Source of the DNA: Cloeon dipterum
Taxonomy: Eukaryota > Arthropoda > Insecta > Ephemeroptera > Baetidae
DNA: 64,000 nt
Assembly (NCBI RefSeq): GCF_949628265.1
Contig: NC_088787.1
Span: forward strand, 25,472,501-25,536,500
Direction of reading: 5' to 3'
Shown here: one piece after another, positions 48,001 through 57,979 of the stretch
How the letters are laid out: every line of letters starts with the position of its first letter
How positions within the stretch are numbered: the first letter of the stretch is position 1
The notes under the pieces: model-generated
Databases searched by the model: none
Seen by the model: the letters and a program-made list of their open reading frames with translations, nothing else
Told to the model about the DNA's origin: nothing
Translations under genes and position numbers: made by a program

Positions 48001-50228
48001 GAAAACGATATATGGATTCATTGATAAGGGTATTAATATTACAAAATGGTTATCAAGAGAAATAGACCGATTAGTTTCAAAACATGTATATAGAAGGCTG
48101 ATATTGATTTTTTGGTCTTCGCACCCGTGATAATTATTATTTGCTTGATTGCTCAAAATAAAAAAAAATTTGCTTGTTCCCATGAAAACAATTTATGTGC
48201 GATTGTCAAGTCTATACGCATCGATAATTATAAAATTAATTAAGGTTTCCACCTTTGCAGGCCCGTGGTGGGTTGGCCGCCGCGGCGAGCCACGAGCAGA
48301 CCCAGCAGGTGCCGAGGAGCAACTGATGGAGGCGACCCAGGTACCGGGGGTGCTATGCCGCGAGATCATGCCCGATTCGTGCACCGGAGCAGACAGCAGC
48401 CGGGCCAACCTCGAACAGCCGGTGAGCCGAAATAATTTATGCCGATGCCTGCACTATTACGCCGAGAGAGCCGCTCTCTGGGTGCTCATTCGTTCCACAC
48501 GGCATCAAATCGACTTTTTTCGTCATAAAATCAAACCGTGATCGCGTTTTTATTTGGAAAGGGAAAACTGTTCACCCCCATGTAGCAGTGAAAACGCTAA
48601 AACTCTTGCAAAACCACATTTTGACTTTCAGCGGGTTTAAAAGTGAGTTAAAATTTCATTTTTTGCAGGTTCGGTACGAGCCGCTGGGCGAGGAGCATGG
48701 AGACGAGGTCATGCAGCTTTTGCTGCACTCGTTTTTCCGCGAGGAGCCGCTTGGAATAGCCGCCGGGGTGCGCACCCCTGAGGACGTGCATCACTGGCTG
48801 CCGGCCTTCGTGCGGCCCATCGCACGGGCCGGCCTCTCATCGGTGGCCGTCGAGGCCGAGAGTGGCCGGGTGGTGGGAGTCGCCTTGTGTCACCTCGTTG
48901 AAGGCCACTCACACGATTCACCCCTGATGGCCGCATTGCAGCCCCAACGAGACACCAAAGCGATGGCCGTCGCCCAGTTCCTCGCCGACCTTCACATTGG
49001 GCTTGATGTAAGTGATTTCCTATAAGGAAGTTTCAATCCCATTTTAAAATTTATCTCCCAGCCAATAAACATTTTCAATTTCGTCTCATAAATAACAATA
49101 ATAACGCATACTAATAACGCAATAATTTAAGTATAGGGAGGAATACGAATACACTATTGCAGATAGCTGGACTCGAACTTTTTTCTTAAATCCATTGCTT
49201 TCACTAAATGAAGTTCTGTTAGCGTGTTCCATAGCACTAATGAAACACAGCTAACAGTCAGACGAAAGGGATATTTTTATGTCGCTTGCCTATGCTCGCG
49301 ATTTTGGTCCACGACATAGAGAAACACATTCAAAAATTAATGGACGTTTGACGTCAATTAATTTAAATTGCAGAAATAACAAAACGAAAAACACGGTCAT
49401 AGATACCCAAGGAAGTTCCATTAGTGTTATTTTTCCAGCATGTGGTCCACCTCACAAACAGTATTCATTAATGTGCAGCTTCTATGGCCACTGCAACGGT
49501 CGGCGCCGTGATTATGGCCAAACTTATAACAATACTCTCTCCCTGCACTCGTTACAGAGAAATTGAGAAAGCAATTTTCCTTCACAAAGAAAAATGACAA
49601 ATAATACTGCTCCCTCTGGTAGCCCTAAATCAAATGTTTTCTTTTCCAACACGAACTCAGCTTTGAATTATTTTCCCACAAAATGTTTTTCATCTGTTAT
49701 TGAAACTTCCGTGATATTTTTTATCAAGGGCTATCAACAATATTATTTTAAATAATAATATTTGGCTCTTTTCCAGTGAGATTCCTATAAATATTGAAGC
49801 AATCCATATTTTAAACCAATTGAAGCGTGTATAAAAAGTAATCAAGCAACTGTTGAACAGCCCTAAAAAAATTATATTTTTTTTTCTACCGGCTACCAAT
49901 TTATATTGCAATTTATCTGTTTAATTTGTTAAATTTACAACTGTTTTAGGAGGACGCGGGTAGCCTCTCTCTCCTGGTGTTAAACGTGGAGCGGCACTTT
50001 TCAGGACGGGGCATCGCGGCCGAGCTAGTCCGCACCACGGAGGAACGTGCACGCCAACGCGGCCTGAAGGCCGTCACAGCCGACACGACCGGCGAGTTCA
50101 GCAAGAAGACGTTTGAGCGGCTCGGATTCCGCGTGCTGCGCGAGCTCAGGTACGAGGACTACTCGGGCTGCACCTTGAGACCAGGGCCGGTGCACACCAC
50201 TGCCAGGGTAATGCTCAAGAATCTCTAA
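45041..50228 (+). CDS. GNAT-family N-acetyltransferase, arylalkylamine N-acetyltransferase-like, 280 aa
   Basis: Exons: 45041-45104, 48261-48421, 48669-49007, 49950-50228; phases agree and the sum is 843 nt with TAA. Exon 3 starts the GNAT fold (VRYEPLGEEHGDEVMQLLLH, FFREEPLGIAAG), as in insect AANAT/dopamine N-acetyltransferase proteins. It continues with a beta strand VVGVALCHLVEG. Exon 4 carries the acetyl-CoA loop (LNVERHFSGRGIAAELV) and the final helix and strands (TFERLGFRVLREL). AANATs acetylate monoamines such as dopamine, octopamine and serotonin in sclerotization, pigment and amine turnover. The exact substrate here cannot be read from sequence. About 75 residues precede the domain; the first 21 (MVDTSLNSLYRLLGCC...) rest on phase agreement and the strong donor CAGG|GTAAGC only. 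A start within exon 2 (MEATQVPGVLC) is possible. Domain call is firm, N-terminus moderate. Confidence 0.82.
45105..48260 (+). other. Intron 1 of the AANAT-like gene
   Basis: A 3.2-kb intron with several GC-rich patches (45130-45320, 46540-46830, 47480-47720). It also has a (GA)n-like run near 46756-46779 and inverted short repeats near 47610-47690. No second gene was supported. The GC-rich patch at 47480-47720 could hold an alternative promoter. Confidence 0.4.
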
Positions 50229-50453
50229 AAATCAGGGTAGCCGGTGCGTATTTGGTGTCTAATGTCTATCGATGTTTCGATGGCGGCCGCAAAGTGGCGC
50301 CAAAGTAAAAAACGAGAAACCGAGGAAAGGGGCACGGGCCTGAGGAGAGCAAATCAGGCACATCTGGGGATTTTCTCGATTTTCGGTTCTAAACTTTATT
50401 TAATAATTTGGAATGCTAAAATTGTACATGTCTTGAATTTGGCCAAAAAGCGA

Positions 50454-50459
50454 ATTAAA
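50454..50459 (+). terminator. Possible poly(A) signal of the AANAT-like gene
   Basis: The variant ATTAAA lies about 225 bases after the stop codon. No closer AATAAA was found. Confidence 0.35.
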
Positions 50460-51979
50460 TGAACGAAAGGTCGTTTCCGTAGTTTCTGCAGTCTGCATTT
50501 CGTAAATAATTTGCCTGAAATTAAAATGTGATGCTTTCAGCTGTTGACGTTATTAATCGATTTTATATAAAACTATATCATCACATCTGATGGAAACACG
50601 GTTTGGTGTTAGCTTGTAGGCAAAATATGTTTGCTTAAGAGCACTTGTTAAAAACGCAAACGCTCGGTGTGCATTGTAAGAGAAACTTTATTTTTAAAGT
50701 AACCAACGCTCAGGCGCAAATTAATTAAGAAACGACTTTCATAATCGGCGCGGCAAACATGTTTGTCTAACTACAAAATTAGTCAAATTGGTCAAGTGCA
50801 CAAAAGAGGCCAGACACGTGCATTTGCAATATGTTGGCTCGGCTGACATTTATTTTTAGTGTGCCAAAAGCTTCCAATGTTTGATGTCTTCGTCATTACG
50901 CGAGAAGGACTTTGTGTTTAGTACATAGATGATATTCCCAATGCATGTAAGTATATAACGAAAAAAATCGGTCGGTTACACGGTCGGTTTTTCATTATAT
51001 TTTAAAAATTGATTATATGAATAGAAAAATGTTAATATTATTTTGTCATCAGAAAATTTGCTCCGTGGAAATAAAACATTACGTGAACTAACAATTAAAT
51101 GTTTATTTTATCTATTCTCTTAAATCCTAGCTTTTTCCTTCTTTATAGTGCCAGAAAATTGCTAAGACAAAAAGGAGGTTCCTTTTTCAAGGTTAAGTAC
51201 TCCAAATGAAGGTCAAGTCTATTTCGATGGAATTTGTTGGTAAAAAAACAAGATAATTGGAGGCAGTTCAAAAATCCACGCGAGAAAAACGAATGTGGTT
51301 TAGCAAACAAAAAATGTGGAACCCCCTATTATTTTTTTCTTAGATATCATGATTTGTTATAATGTGGAATGCACTAGGCCGTTTTTCTGCTTATCATAGG
51401 TTCCATGAAAATCCGAGATTAACTAAGCAATTATTATATAGTAGGAACTTGTGAGATTTCACAAGCAATCGAGTAAATTGTACTAAATTAGACCTCGTGA
51501 ATTTCTTCCGTTTTTTAGCACAAAAAGGAATTTGCAAGAACTTTGATGAAAGATAAGACATTGTCACCAACAGCTAATAATCCCAAAAGTTAAAATAATT
51601 AAGTGATATACAAAAATAATTCAAATCCATAGTAATTTTCACCGTCACACTTTACATTATTTTTAATTTTCAAAAGTACAGTTTTTTTGGCCGAAAACTA
51701 CAACCCAAACCCATGTTTATACGATTTTTTATTTCTGATCAGCAAAATACACTCCTATTTGGTCCCTGGTCAACAATTAACGCGTTAGGCTTCCGGTAAG
51801 CGGTCATTGATCAACAAGATATGGCAGCAACAGGTCAGCCAGTCGCAGCAAGGTCATCGACCGGCCTTGCACCGCACGTGCGAGTGCGGAATGTCAACGT
51901 AAGCAAAGCGATCGACGGATAATCCATCCGCGCGCGCAAACTGGAGTAAACAGTCAGAAACGGGGGCGCGTGGTGCGAG

Positions 51980-52075
51980 TGACGTAACCCTTTCTCTTTC
52001 CCTGGCGACCTTGATCTGCAGTCGGCGAGCCGATCACGTGTTCGGCGCCGTACGCACACACGCCGCGAGCACGTG
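51980..52075. promoter_or_regulatory. CpG-rich block with CRE-like site and two E-boxes
   Basis: TGACGTAA at 51980-51987 is CRE-like. CACGTG at 52035-52040 and 52070-52075 are E-boxes of the bHLH/CLOCK-Myc type. The surrounding 250 bases are rich in CpG compared with the flanks. No adjacent coding exon was found, so a distal enhancer or promoter of an unseen transcript is possible. Confidence 0.35.
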
Positions 52076-52575
52076 CCACCTGCGTGCAGAGCGAGCAAAT
52101 CCCGAGCGGAGCAGAGGATGCGTCACACGAGCTTTTTTAAGCAGATGAATTCGCTAATCATTAGGAGAAAACGACGGAATCACGGAAAGTGTCACCGAAG
52201 CCCTGGACCTGATTGATTGTTTTCTCAGTCTGAATTGCTGCTTTGACACATATTCTCCTTTGTGGTGGTGAACATTTTGAACTTTTGTATTAGTTTTTAA
52301 AAGAAAATTAGTAATTTAATGTTTTCTTATTATAGAATTTTTGATCAATTAATGTCTTCTGTTTTGAGGTGTAATGATATAAATATAATTTTTTGCGTTT
52401 AAAACACGTCTTTAAAAAGTTAATTGGAGGTGAAACATAATTTAAATGATTATTTCCAATTAAAAATAAATCCATAAATTCAATTATTTACTTAAAATAG
52501 TGAGATAAGTTCAAGTTTTCATTTCACACACCTGTTAATGATTCCTTTGTGAAAATTAAGGAAAATCCGAGTCCC

Positions 52576-52630
52576 TATATAAGGGGAAGAGCAACATTCT
52601 ATTCATCTTTTTTCCACATAATGGACACGA
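52576..52630 (+). promoter_or_regulatory. Orphan TATA promoter followed by a mini start exon
   Basis: TATATAAG at 52576-52583 is followed 45 bases later by ATG GAC ACG A|GTATGT, which could be a 10-nt first coding exon ending in a good donor. That layout is common in insect cuticle-protein genes. No matching downstream exon on the plus strand was recognised, so this may be chance or a dead gene. Confidence 0.25.
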
Positions 52631-55090
52631 GTATGTTTTTCGCTACAGAAAAACTATCGAGTGACGCTTGAAAACGAGATGCTTTGAGTGAAATTCAAAT
52701 CAACGTCACAGCAGGCGAATGAATATTGAATGAAGTGCAGAGCGGATAAATTGACGAGAGGGAGGCTCGTGATTGTCCAATGACGTTGATTGTTATTCCC
52801 TTTCGTTGCAACATGGATCTGGTTGCATTGAAAGTGTTGACGAGGAAAAAGCAGAAGTGCAAACAGCCACTATAAGTAAGTGAGGTGAAGATGGAAGTAA
52901 ATACAAAGAAATGAGGGGCGAAGGCAGCGGGGTGAGCTGATGAATACTCACTAAGATAAGGATATTATGCTTTCCCAGTCCAAAACAAATTGATGTTTGT
53001 CTAGGACCAGTGAGAAACAAGATAGACCAGGCAGAGGCACTTTTTATCGAGTTTGTTCTCGAACCAGCGGCCCAGTGTGAAGAACAGTCAACTTTTGAAC
53101 GACTTTTCACAAAGCAAATAAAGCGATGAGATAGAGAATGATCGTGATACCAAAACCAAAGCAAACGAATCTTGTTTAACTGACCATTATTTAAATTCCA
53201 GACAAAATTCCCAGCGGTTTAGAATTCGAGATTATTTAGCTCAGGCTAAAATAATTAAAACTGCAGCTGAAAACAAAATTAAAATAACAGAGGAAAATTA
53301 AAATTGCATTAATCACACGGAAAAAACGAAAAAGAGGCATTATTTACGATCGATGAGATGGTCATTAATAAATACATAAGATTTGAGACGAAAAATAATA
53401 CATATTATAGCTACTGATGCAACGGTGGAATATTAAAAATTGAATTGATTGCGGTACAAGAAGCACTGTACACGAAATCAAAATCAAGTGGATTGCTGCC
53501 AATTGTGCCAATGACTTCTTGAGGTCATTCAATAAGGTTAAACCAACGTGAAAAGGGGGCGGGCCGCCGAAAAATACCAGCGGGTGTTTATATATATAAA
53601 ATTTCAGAGGGAAAATTGGCAATTGTACAGCCGGGAAAACTACTGCTACGGAGGCGAGAAAGACGAAATTTACCTCGGTACAAGTAGCTCGAAGAACCAG
53701 CAAATTGAATGGCCAATCTGTGAGCATTTGCAGGTTTTTCTCCTAGAATCGAGAGTGTGTGAGTGAATAGAGGAAGGTAATCTCCACGGTGTTGAGGCGT
53801 GTGAAATCTGTTTTCGCGGTCGTGTCTGTGCGGGCGGTTAGATTAATCGCGGAACACGTCCAACCACTGGCAATAAATGCGATCACACCGGAAAATTCAA
53901 TCACTTGTGCGAGCAGCCGACGCCAATTACCGATTCAAAAGTAGTAGTCGCCGATTCTTCGCTGGAGGCGGCCATTCCTTGAAACCCGACTGGCTAGCTG
54001 CTAAATCGCGGCAGAAGGGATGCGAACGGTGATGGTGGGGGTTAACCGGCATCCCGCGAAAGTCAAAATTGCGCAGTGCTAAAGCTAGTGTTAAGAGGGA
54101 GCTCGCGGAGTTTTTATTCATCCCCTCTAACGCGTTCGTGTCACTCCTGCCGAGATAAGGCTCAGCTGGCCGAATGGCATCTCGCGGAGAGGGGAGGAAA
54201 AATCAGGCAGGAGGCGGGAATACACGTGAAAAGAGCTCTAATAATTCTTGGTCTTCATGGGTCTTCATCTTTACACTGTGATACGGTTAAGATCACACAA
54301 ATTGGAAATATTATTTTTCATTCTTTTATTTTATCGACAAAGATGATAATGATTTAAACAATCATCCTCAGTATCAATCATGACATTTAGGAAAAGTGTT
54401 TAAATTTTATAACTGGCTGGAAGAATTCGAAAAATCCGAAAAATCAAATTTTAACGTATCTTTGTTAAAAATTTTTAGATCAGATTACACAAGGATTTTT
54501 AATGGCTTGATCAAATAATCTGTACGTTTACGATCCTTACTTAACATGAGGTATTATATTTATATTCACCATTATAGAATTATAAATAATAAACCAATTC
54601 TAGGTAGCGGAAAAATTGCGCATCTCTCGACAAAAACCTTAAGTTTTAATTGTTGAATTAATGGTTGACCTTTCTTTTCTTGCAATAAGGAAATTCGCAT
54701 TTTTTGGTTGTTGAGCTGTGTGCAACTTTTTCACTACCACGACGATTAATTCAAATATATAAATATTTAAACATTGTTTTTTAGCCGTTTTAGCACATTT
54801 TTCTCTTTAGATTCAAATTTGGTTTATTACGGATCAGCAGGGCAACTCTTTAATTTGTATGAGATTTAGGATTCAAATCACTTAAAATTGATTCAGCATG
54901 GTGCGCTCACTTTTAAATCAAATTCGTTAAATTTGAACATCAAGGATGATGCCATTCAAACCACACGCATGACACGCACGACGCGATCGCAATCATAGAA
55001 TGTAGAGGTGAGCATTAAAAATATCCTAATTCTCTTATTAGGTTCGAGAGTGACAATGTGATGATTTTCAAACATAGTGAATTTTAACAC

Positions 55091-55172
55091 GGTAGCGTGG
55101 CCGAGCGGTCTAAGGCGCTGGTTTAAGGCACCAGTCTCTTCGGAGGCGTGGGTTCGAATCCCACCGCTGCCA
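55091..55172 (+). tRNA. tRNA-Leu (AAG anticodon)
   Basis: The acceptor arms GGTAGCG and CGCTGCC pair (one G-T), with discriminator A at 55172. A box: GTGGCCGAGCGGTC. The anticodon stem CTGGT/ACCAG encloses loop TTAAGGC, giving AAG. A variable arm (GTCTCTTCGGAGGC) marks a class II tRNA, as expected for leucine. The T arm GTGGGTTCGAATCCCAC contains the B box. There is no intron. A T-run at 55176-55180 would end Pol III transcription. Confidence 0.97.
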
Positions 55173-55862
55173 TAGTTTTTAAAGTGACAACCAATAAATG
55201 CATTTTTTTAATCCAAAATACGCCAAAATGGAACAATATGATGTTAATAGAATTGTAATAATTGCTCTATCCCAAATAAAAATATTCACTCAGGTATTTC
55301 ATGCATGTGAGGCTGTGAACACGCAGACGAGAGTGCGGAGTAGGTAATAATTTAGTCTATCTCTGGCAGTCAAACAGCAGTTCATTCCTTTTTCCTACCC
55401 GGCCACCCCGCAACTATACTATACATTTTAGTAAAATGTACATATTAGTACCATGTCATATCAAATTAATTTTCATACTGATTGTGTTTAGTCAATCAAA
55501 GCTTTTTGTTAAGATTATATTATAGCTATATATTGCAATAAAAGGCTAAATTTGGTGAGTAAGATATTATTATTATGATAAAGAACACAAATATTTAACA
55601 TGGTTATTTTAATTTTGCCAAAGAGTGTCAACACATTTCTTGGAAATGGAAAGTTATATAATGGACATTCAGCTACAGCGCATTAAATCCTATCAGTATA
55701 AAATTAACGGAGTTGACCCTATGTTGACTTTTAACGTTTTTCTTTGAGGTGGGGCACGGGGACCTCATTTCTCCAAGATCAAACGAGAGAAACACTCGCT
55801 TATTTTATCATAAACAAACATTCAGTGTGTTTCATTTCAAAACAGCCTTAAGTGGAACAAAA
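55173..55862. other. Spacer upstream of HAO1
   Basis: AT-rich spacer containing the tRNA terminator and the promoter and leader of the oxidase gene. A possible leader-intron acceptor (CAAAACAG) lies about 20 bases before the ATG. No TATA box in a convincing position was seen. Confidence 0.35.
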
Positions 55863-57861
55863 ATGACGGGACTCGAGGGACTTGTGTGCGTCAAGGACTT
55901 CGAAGAAAGGGCTTTGCAAACTTTGGCGAAGCACCCACTTGATTATTACCAATCGGGCGCAGGACATGAACATTCGCTCCGCCTGGCAAAAGATGCTTAT
56001 CTAAGGTAAAGCATTATTTATGCTTTTTATCATTTTTGAACTGATAAAAGGTACGTTAAGTAGTGCATTACACTAAAAATGATATGCGCTAAAGTCAGGT
56101 AACGAAAGTTTAAATGGAACCAGATGACCGAGAATGACCTCTATAAGATATCGTCAGGTAAAACCTAAAAGCTTTCAAAATGGAAAGGGAATATTTCGAA
56201 TATTTATACTTTTTAAGTTTCATAATGACATTCCAATATTAGAGAGAAAAATATCGAAGAAAAATGAAAGTTTTTCGATTTTTTAAATAATTTGAAGTCA
56301 AAATCAACGATTTACAATATATTAATAGAAGCGTCTCTCTTACTCTTGAAATATAATTGTTCTAGAGAATTAATCAATAACGAAAATGTAATAGTTTTAC
56401 TACGGATCTATTCTCCATACAATAAATTTATTCCCTCAGAACTTCCACTTTGACGTCTTAGAAAAAATCCTAACTATTTTTCAGATAACATTGCTGGAAA
56501 ATTCCTGAAATGGTCACAAAGTCATCTCTAGCACAACAGCAATTATATTTGACTATTTATTTAATTTATGGCATAGTTATCCAAACACCATAAACCTATA
56601 ATTGGCAGATAAATGTGAATTTATCAACCAAAATATTGAATTAAATTCAAATTTCAGAGTCAAATTGAAGCCCCGCGTGCTGCGAGACGTGTCCAACTGC
56701 TCATTGATGACAAGCGTGCTGGGTCGACCTGCCACCCTCCCCTTCGGAGTGGCACCGACCGCCCTGCAGAGGATGGCTCACCCTGAGGGCGAAAGTGCCA
56801 ACGCCAGGGCGGCGCAGACGAGGGGCGCCGTCTTCATTCTGAGCACCCTGAGCACCACTCCTCTCGAGGACGTGGCCGTGGCTGCCTCGGACGCGCGAAA
56901 GTGGTTCCAGCTGTACATTTACAAGGACCGCGGCGTCACCAGGCAGCTTGTCCAGCGGGCCCAGGAAGCGGGCTTTGAGGCCATTGTGCTCACGGTCGAT
57001 GCACCCATTTTTGGCATTCGTTATGCTGACACGCGCAACAAGTTTTCCCTCCCGCCTCACTTTGAGTAAGTCCCCCTGAGATTGACCTATCAGACATTAA
57101 TAATTTAAAAATAAATTTATAGGGTGGCTAATTTCAAAGGTATAACGCGAAGTGATATGACCTCCAGTGGTACTGGCTCGGGGGTTAACGAATATGTGGC
57201 AGGCCTGCTCGATCGCAGTTTGACCTGGAAAGATGTAGCCTGGCTCAAATCGTAATAATGGATTTTTTACAAAAAGAATATATAAATGGGGCATCAAAAA
57301 TTTTAGGATAACACAGCTGCCAGTGATTTTGAAAGGAATTTTGACCGTTGAAGATGCTGAGCTGGCCGTGAAACACGGTGCTGCTGGCATTATAGTGTCC
57401 AGTCATGGCGCGAGACAAGTCGACACCGTTCCAGCACCGGTATTTCTTTTGAATAATTACAACGGGTAAGAAAAATAGTTTTTTCCTCTCCGCAGCTGGA
57501 GGTTTTGCCTGGAATCGTGGACAAGCTCAAGGGAACCAGTTGCGAAGTGTATATTGATGGAGGAATTTCTACGGGGACTGATATATTCAAGGCGATTGCC
57601 ATAGGGGCAAGAATGGCATTTGTTGGCAGACCTGCAGTATGGGGACTGGCCTGTGGTGGCCAGCAGGGGGTGGAGAAGGTTCTCGGCATCTTGGAAGATG
57701 AGCTAAGGATCACCATGATGCTCTCAGGTATCACTAAACATTTTACCAGCTGACTTAATGTAAATAAATTATGGAATGTTTTAGGTGTCAGTTCAATTGA
57801 AGAAATCAATCGGGATTATGTGGACATCCCAACAGTTTGGACAAGTGCTAGTAAACTTTGA
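55863..57861 (+). CDS. (S)-2-hydroxyacid oxidase, HAO1/glycolate oxidase-like, peroxisomal, 373 aa
   Basis: FMN enzyme oxidising glycolate and related 2-hydroxyacids to the 2-oxoacid with release of H2O2. Exons: 55863-56005, 56658-57065, 57123-57251, 57307-57439, 57496-57727, 57785-57861; phases agree, sum 1,122 nt with TGA, close to the family length of about 370. Visible family motifs in order: DYYQSGAG (residues 27-34), [65 protein letters not shown] (FMN lysine), [10 protein letters not shown] (catalytic His and Arg) and [17 protein letters not shown] with FVGRP for FMN phosphate. The last three residues are SKL, a canonical PTS1 signal, so the protein should enter peroxisomes. Start chosen at the first ATG, in A-rich context. 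It converges on RINT1. Confidence 0.95.
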
Positions 57862-57877
57862 TTCTCTTGTGTGTCTT

Positions 57878-57883
57878 ATTAAA
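57878..57883 (+). terminator. Possible poly(A) signal of HAO1
   Basis: The variant ATTAAA lies 17 bases after the TGA. With cleavage 10-25 bases later, the 3' UTR would be only about 40 bases and would end beside the RINT1 3' end. Confidence 0.4.
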
Positions 57884-57924
57884 ATTTCTAACGCAGATGT
57901 AGTACGAAACTTATACAGTGCCGC

Positions 57925-57930
57925 ATTTAT
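57925..57930 (-). terminator. Probable poly(A) signal of RINT1
   Basis: AATAAA on the minus strand lies 50 bases past the RINT1 stop (57982-57980). Cleavage would fall near 57900-57915, immediately next to the end predicted for HAO1. Confidence 0.5.
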
Positions 57931-57979
57931 TGAATTATATTGAAACAAAACAAACAACAAGTGTCTTTACGTAATTATA

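Larger units (their letters stand above)
50460..55090. other. Gene-poor intergenic region
   Basis: This 4.6-kb spacer holds a CpG-rich block with E-boxes (51880-52130) and an isolated TATA promoter with a tiny start exon (52576-52630). Two 120-codon minus-strand open frames (53164-52793 and 53727-53365) lack splice or domain support. Further AT-rich DNA leads to the tRNA. Confidence 0.4.

Noticed and set aside
52793-53727. Two 120-codon minus-strand frames in the intergenic region
   Set aside because: No splice signals, no start context and no domain; hydrophobic content follows T-rich DNA.
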